From the NCBI GenBank assembly GCA_002705795.1, contig PAHG01000012.1:26397-59479 (forward strand): a DNA stretch of 33,083 bases, in the 5' to 3' direction. This DNA is from Gammaproteobacteria bacterium. GTDB taxonomy: Bacteria > Pseudomonadota > Gammaproteobacteria > Pseudomonadales > Litorivicinaceae. Shown here in pieces: positions 8,850-18,894 of this stretch. The position numbers were made by a program, and so were the translations under genes. The number at the start of each line of letters is the position of its first letter. Positions within the stretch are counted from its first letter, which is position 1. The notes beneath the pieces were generated by a model, which saw only the letters and a list, made by a program, of their open reading frames with translations, made no database searches and was not told where the DNA came from.

Positions 8850-8858
8850 GGCCCGACT

Positions 8859-9314
8859 ATGGATATCCGTAAGATTAAGAAGCTGATCGAACTTCTGCAC
8901 GACACCGATGTTGCTGAGATTGAAATTTCAGAGGGCGAAGAAAGTGTCCGCATCACACGCGGCAGCACAAATCAAGTCGTTGTTCAAACGCCACAAATGT
9001 CTGCGCCTCAAACTATCGTGGCGCCACAGGCCGAACCTCAGCAAACTGCTAATGAACCATCTGAAGCCCTAGCTCCTGTCGGCCATCAAGTGAAATCACC
9101 AATGGTTGGAACCTTCTATCGATCGCCATCGCCAGACGCGGCCGCCTTCATCGAAGTGGGTAGCGAAATCAAAAGAGGCGACACGATCTGCATCGTTGAG
9201 GCAATGAAGATGATGAATCAAATCGAAGCCGATACCTCTGGCAAAATTGTGGCGATTCTTGTTGATGACGGAGATGCCGTTGAGTTCGACCAGCCACTGG
9301 TTGTGATTGGATAA
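8859..9314 (+). CDS. accB: Acetyl-CoA carboxylase biotin carboxyl carrier protein
   Basis: AccB carries the biotin that shuttles CO2 from AccC to the carboxyltransferase, committing acetyl-CoA to fatty acid synthesis. The N-terminus [23 protein letters not shown] is the usual one. A flexible linker rich in Pro, Gln and Ala spans roughly residues 40-75. The biotinyl domain follows, with EAMKMMNQ and the biotinylated Lys117. The length of 151 residues compares with 156 in E. coli. accC starts 4 bp after its stop, the usual arrangement that keeps the two subunits in proportion. Confidence 0.98.
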   Translation: MDIRKIKKLIELLHDTDVAEIEISEGEESVRITRGSTNQVVVQTPQMSAPQTIVAPQAEPQQTANEPSEALAPVGHQVKSPMVGTFYRSPSPDAAAFIEVGSEIKRGDTICIVEAMKMMNQIEADTSGKIVAILVDDGDAVEFDQPLVVIG

Positions 9315-9318
9315 TTCA

Positions 9319-10662
9319 ATGTTTGAAAAAATAGTCATCGCTAACCGCGGCGAAATTGCACTCCGTATTTTGAGAGCGTGCCGCCAACTCGGCATCCGGA
9401 CAGTCGCCGTACACTCGGTATGCGATAGAGATTTAAAGCACGTCAAGCTTGCTGATGAGGCGATATGTATTGGTCCAAATCCGTCAAATCAAAGCTACCT
9501 CAACGTTCCGGCAATTATCGCAGCAGCCGAAGTGACTGACGCACAAGCTATCCATCCGGGATATGGGTTCTTGGCAGAAAATGCAGATTTTGCTGAGCGA
9601 GTTGAGCAGTCGGGTTTCACGTTCATTGGTCCGTCGGCGGCAACTATTCGCTTGATGGGAAACAAAGTAGCCGCGATTGAAGCGATGCAAGCAGCCAGCG
9701 TTCCCACAGTGCCGGGCTCAAATGGCCCATTGGGCGTCGATGATGCGAAGAATCTGGAAATCGCTGACAGTATCGGATTTCCGCTCATCGTAAAAGCGGC
9801 AGCAGGCGGTGGCGGTCGTGGCATGCGAGTCGTTCTTTCTAAATCCGACCTGTTGAGTTCAATCCAGATCACACAGTCTGAGGCAAGAGCATCCTTTGGT
9901 GACGCGACCGTCTATCTCGAAAAGTTTCTTGAAAAACCTCGCCATGTTGAAGTTCAAGTCTTAGCCGATAACCATGGCAACGCGATCCACCTCTACGATC
10001 GCGACTGCTCACTACAACGCCGTCATCAAAAGGTTTTAGAAGAAGCGCCGGCCCCTGGAGTTGACCCAAAAGCACGCACGCAGGTGCTTGAAGCGTGCGT
10101 TACAGCATGCAAGAACATGGGCTATACGGGTGCTGGTACATTTGAATTCTTGTATGAAGACGGCCGTTTCTACTTCATTGAAATGAATACGCGCGTGCAG
10201 GTTGAACACCCGGTGAGTGAAATGGTTACTGGTATTGACATAATCCGCGAACAAATTTCGGTTGCGGCTGGTAACCCGTTGTCGGTCACACAAGACCTAA
10301 TCAAACTCAACGGTCATGCGATTGAGTGCCGTATCAATGCAGAAAACCCAAATACGTTTTTGCCAAGCCCTGGTTTGATCTCAAGGTATCATCCACCGGG
10401 CGGTCCAGGTGTTCGCGTGGACTCGCACATTTATTCAGGGTATGCGGTCCCTCCGCATTACGACTCAATGATTGCTAAATTCATCACTCACGGAGCGACA
10501 CGGGAGGAGGCCTTAAAGCGCATGGAAATAGCGTTATCTGAATCGTTGATTGACGGCATCCAAACCAACATTCCACTGCAACGCGACATTGTGACTGATG
10601 CCACATTTGTAGGTGGCCCAGTAAGTATTCACTACCTTGAGAAAAAACTAGGGCTGTCATGA
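9319..10662 (+). CDS. accC: Acetyl-CoA carboxylase biotin carboxylase subunit
   Basis: AccC uses ATP and bicarbonate to carboxylate the biotin on AccB. The 447-residue protein shows the biotin carboxylase N domain ([18 protein letters not shown]), the ATP-grasp glycine loop [14 protein letters not shown], the catalytic stretch [17 protein letters not shown], and the C-terminal domain with [11 protein letters not shown]. The ORF track begins at 9307. The ATG at 9319 gives the normal [11 protein letters not shown] start and has GGAT seven bases upstream. Its stop overlaps the prmA start in an ATGA, so the two are translationally coupled. Confidence 0.98.
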   Translation: MFEKIVIANRGEIALRILRACRQLGIRTVAVHSVCDRDLKHVKLADEAICIGPNPSNQSYLNVPAIIAAAEVTDAQAIHPGYGFLAENADFAERVEQSGFTFIGPSAATIRLMGNKVAAIEAMQAASVPTVPGSNGPLGVDDAKNLEIADSIGFPLIVKAAAGGGGRGMRVVLSKSDLLSSIQITQSEARASFGDATVYLEKFLEKPRHVEVQVLADNHGNAIHLYDRDCSLQRRHQKVLEEAPAPGVDPKARTQVLEACVTACKNMGYTGAGTFEFLYEDGRFYFIEMNTRVQVEHPVSEMVTGIDIIREQISVAAGNPLSVTQDLIKLNGHAIECRINAENPNTFLPSPGLISRYHPPGGPGVRVDSHIYSGYAVPPHYDSMIAKFITHGATREEALKRMEIALSESLIDGIQTNIPLQRDIVTDATFVGGPVSIHYLEKKLGLS

Positions 10663-11543
10663 CCGAGTTCCGGCAGCTCACAGTTATAGCCAGAGACGAC
10701 CAAGCAGAACTTCTTGAAGAGCTGCTATTTTTGGCAGATGCCCAGGCAGTAACGCTAGTCGATGACGGCGACACACCGATTTTCGAGCCCCCAATTGGAA
10801 GTCATCCAGTGTGGCCTCAGACTCAAATTCAAGCCCTGTTCTGTGACGAAAGGCCCGACTCTGAAATCCTTGAAGATCTTGCAACATACTTTCAACGCGC
10901 AAACATATTGATTGAGCTACCAAAAGAATTCACATCTCTCCCAGACGAAGATTGGATCAGAGCATCGCTCGACCAATTTAAACCAATCAAGATCGGTGGA
11001 CTCTGGATCAGACCATCATGGAATGATGCCCCAATTCCTGAGGACCTCACTGTGCTGAATTTAGACCCTGGTCTGGCATTTGGGACGGGCATGCATCCCA
11101 CGACTCAGTTATGTCTTGAATGGCTCAGTGCGCGCAGACTCTCGGGTCAAACAGTCATGGACTTCGGATGCGGATCGGGAATCTTGGGCATCGCAGCGAG
11201 TCGCCTGGGCGCAAGTCAGGTGACAGGAATTGATATCGACCCACAAGCTCTCATTTCGACGGAAAACAATGCAAGTCTCAATAATTTAGTGGTCGAGACA
11301 CTGCTTCCTGATCAGACACCGAGCTGCACCTATGATATTGTCATCGCCAATATCCTAGCTGACCCATTAATTGAGCTCGCGAGCACACTCACAGGGTTCG
11401 CGCGACCAGGCGGTAAAATTGTCATGGCTGGCCTACTCGATAAACAAGCCGATCAAGTGGAGGCGGCCTACCCTGCAATCGTCTTTGATGACAAGGTATC
11501 TAAGGAAGGCTGGACCCGTCTTTCGGGAATCAAAGCCGAGTAA
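10659..11543 (+). CDS. prmA: Ribosomal protein L11 methyltransferase PrmA
   Basis: PrmA trimethylates several amino groups of ribosomal protein L11. The 294-residue product has a divergent N-terminal substrate-recognition domain. The class I SAM-binding core follows, with [18 protein letters not shown], motif [16 protein letters not shown] and the catalytic-region sequence [12 protein letters not shown]. All family hallmarks are intact and the length matches E. coli (293). It overlaps accC by 4 nt, and the dusB TTG begins 5 bp after its stop. The accC-prmA-dusB-fis order is widespread in gammaproteobacteria. Confidence 0.97.
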   Translation: MTEFRQLTVIARDDQAELLEELLFLADAQAVTLVDDGDTPIFEPPIGSHPVWPQTQIQALFCDERPDSEILEDLATYFQRANILIELPKEFTSLPDEDWIRASLDQFKPIKIGGLWIRPSWNDAPIPEDLTVLNLDPGLAFGTGMHPTTQLCLEWLSARRLSGQTVMDFGCGSGILGIAASRLGASQVTGIDIDPQALISTENNASLNNLVVETLLPDQTPSCTYDIVIANILADPLIELASTLTGFARPGGKIVMAGLLDKQADQVEAAYPAIVFDDKVSKEGWTRLSGIKAE

Positions 11544-11548
11544 TTGCC

Positions 11549-12538
11549 TTGCGTATCGGTCCCCATCAACTTGATAACCCTGTGTGGTTAGCGCCCATGG
11601 CTGGCGTAACCGATCGCCCTGTTCGCATCTTATGCAGAGCGCTCGGAGCGGGCATGGCGATTTCCGAAATGGTTCACTCCGATACTAGCCTATGGGATAC
11701 AAAAAAAAGTGATAGACGGCTCGATATTCAAGACGAACCGGGCCCTATCAGTGTCCAGATTGCAGGCTGTGATGCCCAGATGATGGCCAGAGCTGCTCGA
11801 GCAAACGAGGAACGAGGAGCAGATATCATCGACATCAACCTAGGCTGTCCCGCCAAGAAAGTGCTCAAAAAAGCAGCCGGGTCGGCCCTTATGCGCGACG
11901 AGGCACTCTGTGCCGAGATTTTCCGTCAGGTGGTGAATGCAGTCGAGATTCCGGTCACCGTAAAAATGAGAACCGGTTGGGACCACCAGTCAAAAAATGG
12001 TCCCGTGATCGCGAAAATGGCCCAAGATCTTGGTCTTCAAGCAGTCACGATGCACGGAAGAACACGTTGCGACATGTACAAAGGCGGTGCCGAATACGAC
12101 ACTATTCGACGTACACGTGAAGCGGTCCAAATCCCATTGATCGCGAATGGCGACATTACTTCGACAGATAGAGCCCGCGAGGTGCTATGGGCCACTGGAG
12201 CAGATGCGGTCATGGTCGGTCGCGGAACTCAAGGCGATCCATGGCTGCCAGGAATCATTGCAGGTGAACTCAAAGGCCGAACGGTATCTCGGCCCACTGT
12301 CGATGTCCAGATTGCGACCATGGCTGAACTGATTCGAGAGATCCAGCTGTTTTACGGCGAAAATACTGGCGTCAAAATGGCGCGCAAGCATATGCAATGG
12401 TTCTTAAAACGATTTGCAAATGGGGCAGAAGCATGGTCACAATTGCATCCTATTGTCGATCCTGATCTTCAATATCAACAATTCAAGGAATTAATAGACG
12501 GAGGAGGACTCCGCGATGGGATTGAAGGAACTGGTTAG
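11549..12538 (+). CDS. dusB: tRNA-dihydrouridine synthase B
   Basis: DusB is an FMN enzyme that reduces uridine to dihydrouridine in the tRNA D-loop. The 329-residue protein begins at a TTG directly after prmA. It carries the FMN-barrel motifs LAPMAGVTDRPVR, the catalytic-cysteine segment DINLGCPAKKVLKKAAGSAL, VKMRTGWD and MHGRTRCDMYKG, and the phosphate-binding end ADAVMVGRGTQGDPWL. Its 3' end overlaps fis by 23 bp, the classical dusB-fis operon in which translation of dusB favours fis expression. Confidence 0.97.
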   Translation: MRIGPHQLDNPVWLAPMAGVTDRPVRILCRALGAGMAISEMVHSDTSLWDTKKSDRRLDIQDEPGPISVQIAGCDAQMMARAARANEERGADIIDINLGCPAKKVLKKAAGSALMRDEALCAEIFRQVVNAVEIPVTVKMRTGWDHQSKNGPVIAKMAQDLGLQAVTMHGRTRCDMYKGGAEYDTIRRTREAVQIPLIANGDITSTDRAREVLWATGADAVMVGRGTQGDPWLPGIIAGELKGRTVSRPTVDVQIATMAELIREIQLFYGENTGVKMARKHMQWFLKRFANGAEAWSQLHPIVDPDLQYQQFKELIDGGGLRDGIEGTG

Positions 12539-12743
12539 AAAACATATCGACCAGTATTTCGAAGAGCTCGATGGCGAGATTCCACAAGATCTATACGGCC
12601 TCGTCGTTAGTCAGGTGGAGCATGCGCTGCTTGAAGCCGCTCTTCACCAAAGTAACAGCAACCAATCAAAAGCAGCCGAGACGCTTGGCATCAGCCGAGG
12701 GACCTTGCGTACCCGTATGAAACAATTCGGTTTGCTCTCCTAG
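12516..12743 (+). CDS. fis: Short Fis-family nucleoid protein
   Basis: Fis is a DNA-bending nucleoid protein that adjusts rRNA, tRNA and growth-phase genes. The 75-residue product begins at the dimerisation helices ([15 protein letters not shown]). It ends with a complete Fis helix-turn-helix ([26 protein letters not shown]). Compared with E. coli Fis (98 residues), about 25 N-terminal residues are absent, the part that forms the beta-hairpin arms contacting DNA invertases. The in-frame codons upstream include TAA and TAG within 25 bp, and GGAGGA sits seven bases before the ATG, so the short start is real. DNA bending should be retained, whereas recombinase activation probably is not. Confidence 0.92.
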   Translation: MGLKELVRKHIDQYFEELDGEIPQDLYGLVVSQVEHALLEAALHQSNSNQSKAAETLGISRGTLRTRMKQFGLLS

Positions 12744-12757
12744 ACAGTACAAGACGC

Positions 12758-12773
12758 TGGTATACTTCCCGCC
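12758..12773 (+). promoter_or_regulatory. Candidate extended -10 promoter for purHD
   Basis: TGGTATACT in the 52-bp gap between fis and purH fits an extended -10 element (TGnTATAAT), which would start transcription near 12773, 23 bp before purH. The hexamer 17 bp upstream (TCCTAG) is a poor -35, which extended -10 promoters tolerate. No PurR-type palindrome is visible. A similar TGGTATCAT occurs before pcnB. This is motif evidence only. Confidence 0.35.
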
Positions 12774-12795
12774 TTTTCAGGGGGTTCTAAAAAGG

Positions 12796-14358
12796 ATGCC
12801 AGCCACCGATTCGATTCAGGTGCGTAGAGCGCTTCTCAGTGTTTCAGACAAAACAAACTTATTGGAGTTTGCCCGAGGTCTTCACGATCTTGGCGTTCAG
12901 TTGGTATCCACGGGCGGAACATTCCGCGCACTCCAGGATGAAGGCATACCAGCTACCGAGGTATCCTTTGTGACAGAGTTCCCTGAAATGATGGATGGCC
13001 GCGTAAAAACACTTCATCCAAAAATACATGGTGGAATACTCGGTCGTCGCGACCAGGACCAGGCTGCCATGGTGGAGCATGGAATTGAAGCAATCGATTT
13101 GGTGTGTGTGAGCCTCTATCCGTTCCGAGAAACGATCGCAAATCCTGAGAAAACTCACGAAGACGCTATCGAAAATATTGATATCGGGGGCCCTGCCATG
13201 GTTCGGTCAGCTGCCAAGAATCATCAATTTGTTGGCATTGTGACCTCACCACTTCAATATCAATCGGTGTTATCTGAACTCCAAGCAGGGGGACTCTCGT
13301 TTCAAACTCGGAAGCAACTTGCTAAAGCCGCCTTCCAGCATACTGCGGAGTACGACGGCGCAATTGCTAACTATCTGGGGCGCGACAACGAAGCGGCCCA
13401 ATATCCCGAAAAACTATTTATGTACTTCGAGCGTGACTCAGTATTGCGTTACGGTGAAAATCCGCACCAGTCCGCCGCTTTTTATCGGGACCCTAATGTC
13501 ACGGAGTCGTCTGTGGGCACATCGCAACAACTCACGGGAAAAGCACTCTCCTTTAACAACATCGCAGACACAGATGCCGCTCTTGAATGTGTTCGCCAGT
13601 TTGAAGCACCTGCTTGCGTTATCGTGAAACACGCAAACCCATGTGGTGTTGCGGTCAAAGGATCGATTCTTGAGGCCTATGAAAAAGCATTTGAGACAGA
13701 TCCAACCAGTGCATTTGGCGGAATTATCGCGTTCAATCGCCCACTAGACACACAAACTGCGGACCGAATCTTAGAGCGGCAATTCGTTGAGGTGATTATA
13801 GCGCCAGGTGTTAACCGAGGAGTAATTGGACTGTTCGAGAAGAAGCCATCAGTTCGCTTACTTACCGTTGATCCACTCGACAGGACGCCAACGCAAGCGG
13901 ATTATCGTCGGGTTCAAGGCGGACTCCTGATTCAAGACACCGATACAGGAAGTCGAGCAGAATCTGAGCCCACTTGCGTCACGGACACCAAACCAACTGC
14001 AGCACAAATGGCAGACCTTTTATTTGCATGGAAAGTCGCGAAATTCGTGAAATCAAATGCGATTATCTACGCGAGAAACAACCAAACAATTGGCGTAGGC
14101 GCAGGTCAGATGAGTCGTGTGTACTCGGCACGGATCGCTTCGATCAAAGCACACGACGCCAATCTTACAGTAGCGGGTAGCGTGATGGCCTCTGACGCGT
14201 TTTTTCCTTTTAGAGATAGTATTGACGCGGCTGGAGATGCCGGAATCATAGCAGTTATCCAGCCCGGCGGATCCATTCGCGATGACGAGGTCATCCAAGC
14301 TGCAAATGAATATGGTATCGCAATGGTTGTCACCGGAATGCGTCATTTCCGACACTAA
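12796..14358 (+). CDS. purH: Bifunctional AICAR transformylase / IMP cyclohydrolase
   Basis: PurH performs the last two steps to IMP: formylation of AICAR with 10-formyl-THF, then ring closure. The 520-residue protein has the N-terminal cyclohydrolase domain ([61 protein letters not shown]). The C-terminal transformylase domain has [11 protein letters not shown], with the catalytic Lys-His pair, and [10 protein letters not shown]. It ends in the typical GMRHFRH. The length compares with 529 in E. coli. purD starts 9 bp after the stop, and the pair forms the usual purHD operon. Confidence 0.98.
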   Translation: MPATDSIQVRRALLSVSDKTNLLEFARGLHDLGVQLVSTGGTFRALQDEGIPATEVSFVTEFPEMMDGRVKTLHPKIHGGILGRRDQDQAAMVEHGIEAIDLVCVSLYPFRETIANPEKTHEDAIENIDIGGPAMVRSAAKNHQFVGIVTSPLQYQSVLSELQAGGLSFQTRKQLAKAAFQHTAEYDGAIANYLGRDNEAAQYPEKLFMYFERDSVLRYGENPHQSAAFYRDPNVTESSVGTSQQLTGKALSFNNIADTDAALECVRQFEAPACVIVKHANPCGVAVKGSILEAYEKAFETDPTSAFGGIIAFNRPLDTQTADRILERQFVEVIIAPGVNRGVIGLFEKKPSVRLLTVDPLDRTPTQADYRRVQGGLLIQDTDTGSRAESEPTCVTDTKPTAAQMADLLFAWKVAKFVKSNAIIYARNNQTIGVGAGQMSRVYSARIASIKAHDANLTVAGSVMASDAFFPFRDSIDAAGDAGIIAVIQPGGSIRDDEVIQAANEYGIAMVVTGMRHFRH

Positions 14359-14367
14359 GGATTGATA

Positions 14368-15648
14368 ATGAAAGTTCTTGTAATTGGCGGCGGCGGCCGT
14401 GAACATGCCCTCGCTTGGAAACTCGCACAATCCCCTCGAGTGACCGAGGTGTTTGTGGCACCGGGAAATGCCGGTACGGCTCTTGAAAACAATGTTACCA
14501 ACATTGATTTATCTGTCTCTGATCTGGATGGTCTGGTCAGATTCGCAGAAAGAAACGCGATCGACTATACCGTGGTCGGCCCAGAAGCCCCCCTCGTGGA
14601 TGGAGTTGTCGATCGTTTTGAAGCAAAGGGGTTACGCTGCTTCGGCCCGAACGCTGATTGCGCGCAACTCGAGGGATCTAAAGCGTTTACGAAAGAATTT
14701 TTAAATCGCCACAATATTCCAACAGCGGCATATGGCACCTTTACCGATGTAGACCAAGCTCTGGCCTATCTCGATTACGTCGGCGCACCAATTGTGATTA
14801 AAGCCGACGGCTTAGCTGCAGGTAAAGGTGTGATCCTCGCAAAAACGTTGGATGAGGCGAAGTCTGCTGTCAAAGATATGCTGCAAGGCAATCAGTTCGG
14901 CGACGCGGGCAGGCGAGTCGTTATTGAGGAGTTCTTAACCGGTGAAGAAGCAAGCTTCATAGTGATGGTTGATGGGACAGATGTTCTTCCACTCGCATCA
15001 TCACAAGATCACAAAGCAGCCAATGAGGGCGACACCGGCCCAAATACTGGTGGCATGGGAGCATACTCACCAGCCCCTGTTGTCGACCAAAATTGCCATA
15101 ACCGCATCATATCGCAAGTTATCAAACCGACAATCCATGGCCTTGTGGCAGATGGATTGAAATACCGAGGATTCCTGTATGCCGGTATTATGGTCACCGC
15201 CGACGGTACGCCCAAAGTGCTCGAGTATAACTGCCGTTTTGGCGACCCAGAAACACAACCCATTCTGTTCCGTTTAAAAAGTGACCTTCTCGATCTGATC
15301 GAGGCCGCTTGCCATGGAAGCTTGGCAGATCAGATCGCGCTATGGGACTCGCGCGCTGCATTGGGAGTCGTTATGGCGGCGTCCGGCTACCCCGGTGATT
15401 ATCCAAAGGGAGCCACAATCAGCCTAGGTCAGGATATTGAAGATACCAAGGTGTTCCATGCCGGAACAGGAATGAACCGAAACCGACCAGTCACATCAGG
15501 CGGCCGAGTGCTTTGCGTTACCGCTCTCGGATCAGGGGTGACAGAGGCTCAAACCAAAGCATATGAACGCCTAAAAACCGTGCAATTTGAAGGCGCTAAA
15601 TATCGTACTGATATCGGATACCGGGCGGTTGCACGCGAAAACGCCTAA
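14368..15648 (+). CDS. purD: Phosphoribosylamine-glycine ligase
   Basis: PurD (GAR synthetase) couples glycine to phosphoribosylamine with ATP, the second step of purine synthesis. It is an ATP-grasp enzyme: the start MKVLVIGGGGREHALAWKLA, the nucleotide lid IKADGLAAGKGVILA, the signature NTGGMGAYSPAP and the metal site YNCRFGDPETQ are all present. I start at the ATG at 14368, seven bases after AAGGA, rather than the TTG two codons earlier in the ORF track. The 426 residues match the family. Its TAA overlaps the stop of convergent sfsA, so no intergenic terminator separates the two genes. Confidence 0.98.
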   Translation: MKVLVIGGGGREHALAWKLAQSPRVTEVFVAPGNAGTALENNVTNIDLSVSDLDGLVRFAERNAIDYTVVGPEAPLVDGVVDRFEAKGLRCFGPNADCAQLEGSKAFTKEFLNRHNIPTAAYGTFTDVDQALAYLDYVGAPIVIKADGLAAGKGVILAKTLDEAKSAVKDMLQGNQFGDAGRRVVIEEFLTGEEASFIVMVDGTDVLPLASSQDHKAANEGDTGPNTGGMGAYSPAPVVDQNCHNRIISQVIKPTIHGLVADGLKYRGFLYAGIMVTADGTPKVLEYNCRFGDPETQPILFRLKSDLLDLIEAACHGSLADQIALWDSRAALGVVMAASGYPGDYPKGATISLGQDIEDTKVFHAGTGMNRNRPVTSGGRVLCVTALGSGVTEAQTKAYERLKTVQFEGAKYRTDIGYRAVARENA

Positions 15649-16331
15649 TCAAGCTCCAAAGGAAGCGCTCCGTTAAACCGAATATGATGCGGAGTGATTT
15701 CTGCTCCCACCGCATGAAAGGCAACCCCCGCATCGTGCGCCTTGATACACGCTTTGAAAAACTTCGGATCAAGTAATCGATGCGGTGCGACCGACTGAAT
15801 GCCCGTATGCATTGCGACAAAAACCAAATGGGTTTCGAGTCCATTCGCGGCCATTTCTGAAAGCAGACTGACATGCTGCGTAGCGCGCTCAGATGGCGCG
15901 TCCGGAAATAATCCAACACCCTGGTCCTCACAGAGCGTGACCGATTTAATCTCGACATACACGGGCTGGCCTTCACGCGATAACTCAAGATCGAATCGAT
16001 GCGATCCTACTTTCGGTTCACGGCGAAAATACGAGACCCCGGGAATCAAAAATGACAAGTCGATCGACGACAGCAATTCGTTGGCACGCGTGGTGTTAAT
16101 ACATGCCATGTCCGAAGCTACTTCAACTAACTCCCAAGCAAACCCCAGTTTTCGCCCCGAGGGTTGCTTACGAAACCAGACCCGCGAACCTTCCTCAATC
16201 AACCCTGTCATGCGTCCTGTATTTGCACAGTGAGCGGTTATAACCCCGTCGCCTGTATCGATATCAGCAAAAAATCTCTTGTAACGACTAATTAACCGTC
16301 CTTCTGTAAGCGTTGCCTGATAATCAATCAT
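15645..16331 (-). CDS. sfsA: SfsA family DNA-binding/nuclease-like protein
   Basis: SfsA was named for stimulating maltose genes in E. coli. It has an OB-fold-like N-terminal part and a nuclease-like core, and its true role is uncertain. The 228-residue product begins MIDYQATLTEGRLISRYKRF. It contains HCANTGRMTGL and the restriction-endonuclease-like catalytic region RFDLELSREGQPVYVEIKSVTL, followed by FPDAPSERATQHV. I choose the ATG at 16331, whose start overlaps the aminotransferase gene by 8 nt. The ORF-track start at 16394 would put the N-terminus inside that gene. Coupling to the upstream aminotransferase is likely. Confidence 0.93.
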   Translation of the reverse strand: MIDYQATLTEGRLISRYKRFFADIDTGDGVITAHCANTGRMTGLIEEGSRVWFRKQPSGRKLGFAWELVEVASDMACINTTRANELLSSIDLSFLIPGVSYFRREPKVGSHRFDLELSREGQPVYVEIKSVTLCEDQGVGLFPDAPSERATQHVSLLSEMAANGLETHLVFVAMHTGIQSVAPHRLLDPKFFKACIKAHDAGVAFHAVGAEITPHHIRFNGALPLELD

Positions 16332-17496
16332 GAATAAAGCGGGCCATCCTATCCAGTGCCTCAAGCAATCGATCTTCAGGTTGCGTATAGGCAATACGAA
16401 TCCACGTCGGCGGAAGGCTTTTTGAGAAATCGATTCCGGGAGTAATCGCCACCCCTGTTCTACGAATCAAATCAGCACAAAATTGCTTACTGTCGTCTGT
16501 AACTCCCGACGCATCAGCGAACACATAAAAGGCACCATCAGGCTCTGCAGCGATCTTAAAACCCATAGCTTCAAGGCGAGGTATTAACAGATCGCGTCGC
16601 TCTTTCAATTCTCGCCGATGCATCTCTGCCTCTTCCAACGCGTCAGACTCGAAACAAGAGAGCGCGGCTTCTTGCGCGAATGATGTCGGACAAATAAATA
16701 AATGTTGCGCTAATCGCTGCGTCGCTTCAAGCGCGTACTCAGGAATCACAAGCCAACCAAGCCGCCAACCTGTCATGTTAAAGTACTTCGAAAAGCTCCC
16801 GACAACGAAATGTTGGTCAGAGATCGCAAGACTACTATCCAAGGCATCGTTAAATGATAGGCTCTGGTAAATCTCATCGACAATTAAGTGGCGATTGGTT
16901 TCCAAGCACCATTGAATCATCCGCTCAAGCTCTGCACTTGGAACGGCCTGCCCCGTCGGATTTGCCGGATGCGCAAGCATTAATGTTCGGTCACTTGCTT
17001 TCGCCTCAAGCTCAAGCGCCTCGCAGGTAGGTTGAAACCGTGATGAAATGTCTGTTTCGATCCAGTGAACCTGGCCACCGACTACCTCGACAAATCTTGG
17101 ATTACACGGATACGTCGGGTCTGCCATCAACACTCCCTCGCCTGGGTTCGTCGTAGCAGCAGAGGCTAGTAAAAGCCCAGCCGATGCCCCCACAGTAATT
17201 TGAATCCGGCGCGCTGACACATCCAGGCCCTGCGCTTTATACCAAGTTGAAAGCGCGTCCCGGAGCGCCTGAATCCCACGCGCATCAGTGTATCGTGTCT
17301 TGCCGGCCTGCAAGGCAATGCATGCTCGCTCAATTACTGATGATGATGTTGAAAAATCGGGCTCCCCCACCTCAAGATGGATAACATCAACACCCTTTGA
17401 TTCAAGCTCCTCTGCTATCCGCACCACCTCCATCACATAAAAGGGAGGAATTGATTGGAGTTTGTTAGCCAGTGGGCGCGGGTCAATTGGTCTCAA
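16324..17496 (-). CDS. Pyridoxal-phosphate-dependent aminotransferase (class I/II)
   Basis: This fold-type I aminotransferase resembles the one found beside dksA in Pseudomonas. Motifs include DVIHLEVGEPDF, the YTDARGIQALRDAL region, LAHPANPTGQAVP, DEIYQSL, the PLP lysine in VGSFSKYFNMTGWRLGW, and the C-terminal arginine in WIRIAYTQPEDRL. The substrate cannot be read from the sequence; an amino acid with 2-oxoglutarate or pyruvate is typical. The ORF track starts at 17766, deep inside dksA. I choose the TTG at 17496, preceded by AGGGGAG, giving 390 residues and the usual N-terminus. It diverges from dksA across about 90 bp and overlaps sfsA by 8 nt. Confidence 0.92.
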   Translation of the reverse strand: MRPIDPRPLANKLQSIPPFYVMEVVRIAEELESKGVDVIHLEVGEPDFSTSSSVIERACIALQAGKTRYTDARGIQALRDALSTWYKAQGLDVSARRIQITVGASAGLLLASAATTNPGEGVLMADPTYPCNPRFVEVVGGQVHWIETDISSRFQPTCEALELEAKASDRTLMLAHPANPTGQAVPSAELERMIQWCLETNRHLIVDEIYQSLSFNDALDSSLAISDQHFVVGSFSKYFNMTGWRLGWLVIPEYALEATQRLAQHLFICPTSFAQEAALSCFESDALEEAEMHRRELKERRDLLIPRLEAMGFKIAAEPDGAFYVFADASGVTDDSKQFCADLIRRTGVAITPGIDFSKSLPPTWIRIAYTQPEDRLLEALDRMARFIHD

Positions 17497-17585
17497 TTTG
17501 TTCTCCCCTGGAAAGAAGGTGGTACAGTTAGCGATGTTCTGATACTTTCTCGCGTCTAATTTTATAGTGTGGAGTTTCGCCAACA

Positions 17586-18020
17586 ATGGCAACGAATAAA
17601 CAAGAATCACTCTTAGGCTACGTTGATCCGTACCAGGCATCGAAAGGTGAAGAGTACATGAGTGAGGCGATGCGTGAACACTTCGTGAAGATTCTCGAGC
17701 AGTGGAAGCGGAATCTGATGGAGGAAGTTGACCGCACCGTTTCCCACATGAAAGAAGAAGCCGCAAACTTTGCCGACCCAGCTGATCGTGCCACGCAAGA
17801 AGAAGAGTTTAGTCTCGAGCTTCGCACCAGAGATCGTGAACGCAAGTTGATAAAAAAAATCGACAAGACCCTCGAAGCAATTGAGAACGACGATTACGGT
17901 TTTTGTGAAACCTGTGGAATCGAAATTGGGCTGCGTCGTTTAGAGGCACGCCCGACTGCAACGCAATGCGTTGACTGCAAAACACTCGACGAGCTTCGCG
18001 AAAAACAGATAGGCGCCTAA
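17586..18020 (+). CDS. dksA: RNA polymerase-binding transcription factor DksA
   Basis: DksA inserts a coiled coil into the RNA polymerase secondary channel and, with ppGpp, adjusts rRNA and amino acid promoters during the stringent response. The 144-residue protein has the coiled coil with the acidic tip DPADRATQEEEF and a C4 zinc finger (CETCG then CVDC) near the C-terminus, so it is the zinc-containing form. GGAG lies 11 bases before the ATG, which is long spacing. A TATAGT at 17563 could be a -10 but would place the start very close to the ATG. gluQ follows 4 bp later, as in many gammaproteobacteria. Confidence 0.98.
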   Translation: MATNKQESLLGYVDPYQASKGEEYMSEAMREHFVKILEQWKRNLMEEVDRTVSHMKEEAANFADPADRATQEEEFSLELRTRDRERKLIKKIDKTLEAIENDDYGFCETCGIEIGLRRLEARPTATQCVDCKTLDELREKQIGA

Positions 18021-18024
18021 AGCC

Positions 18025-18894
18025 GTGATCCAGTATCGCGGTCGGTTTGCACCCTCAGCAACCGGCCCGTTACATCTAGGGTCTATCTTCGCTGCGCTGA
18101 TTAGCTACGTTCATGCGAAGCACCATCAAGGTGAATGGCTGATCCGTATTGATGATCTTGATGAGAAGCGTTGTAAGCAGACCTACGTCGACTCTATATT
18201 AGAATGTCTCAACGAATTTGAATTGAAATCCTCCGAGCCAGTTCGCTTCCAAACCGACAGAATCACTCGCTACGCGCAAGCCTTTAACACACTAGAAACG
18301 AACGGTCTTCTGTATTCGTGTGACTGCTCCCGAAACTCGTTACCTTGCGGCCCCTACCCAGGTTTCTGTCGACACCAAATCGGCAAGCCCCTCATCAGCG
18401 ATTACGCAGTTCGCATCGATACTAACGAGATCGATTTAACGATCGACGATCAGATTACGGAGCTTCAAGGCAGCGACGCGCCCGGTGACTTCATTATAAA
18501 GAGGCGAGATGGTCTATTTGCTTATCAGCTCGCGTGCGCCGTAGATGAGCATATCGACCAAATTACCCACGTGATTCGCGGTATTGATCTCCAAGAATCA
18601 ACAATCATGCAACGATTTATAGCAGAACGACTTGGGTATCGGAGTCCAATGTATGGACACTTCCCCATTCTATTGGGCTCAGATGGAACGAAGCTTTCAA
18701 AACAAACATTTGCGAGACCTGTCGACTTGAGCCATCCCGGCCAAAGTTTTGCAGCTATTTCCCGGCTCTTGTTACTAAACGATACGCCCAGCCACAAAGA
18801 CAGACCAAATGTTTGGATCGATTATTTTCTATCGCTAGATAATTTAATCTCCATCATAACGGGCGTTTCAGAAGCGAATACCCTTTCAGGGTAG
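18025..18894 (+). CDS. gluQ: Glutamyl-Q tRNA(Asp) synthetase
   Basis: GluQ-RS is a truncated glutamyl-tRNA synthetase paralogue that attaches glutamate to queuosine in the anticodon of tRNA-Asp. The 289-residue product has the Rossmann catalytic core only: FAPSATGPLHLGS (HIGH-type), IRIDDLDEKR, and the KMSKS-type GTKLSKQ. The zinc site is CDCSRNSLPCGPYPGFCRH, and the anticodon-binding domain is absent as expected. It starts with GTG four bases after dksA without a clear Shine-Dalgarno, so coupling to dksA is likely. The C-terminal tail ends in a non-conserved stretch. Only 33 bp separate it from the response-regulator gene, where Pseudomonas carries cbrA. Confidence 0.95.
   Translation: MIQYRGRFAPSATGPLHLGSIFAALISYVHAKHHQGEWLIRIDDLDEKRCKQTYVDSILECLNEFELKSSEPVRFQTDRITRYAQAFNTLETNGLLYSCDCSRNSLPCGPYPGFCRHQIGKPLISDYAVRIDTNEIDLTIDDQITELQGSDAPGDFIIKRRDGLFAYQLACAVDEHIDQITHVIRGIDLQESTIMQRFIAERLGYRSPMYGHFPILLGSDGTKLSKQTFARPVDLSHPGQSFAAISRLLLLNDTPSHKDRPNVWIDYFLSLDNLISIITGVSEANTLSG

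Noticed and set aside
17563-17568. TATAGT as the dksA -10 element
   Set aside because: Transcription would start after the putative Shine-Dalgarno GGAG, and there is no -35 at proper distance, so I did not list it as a promoter.
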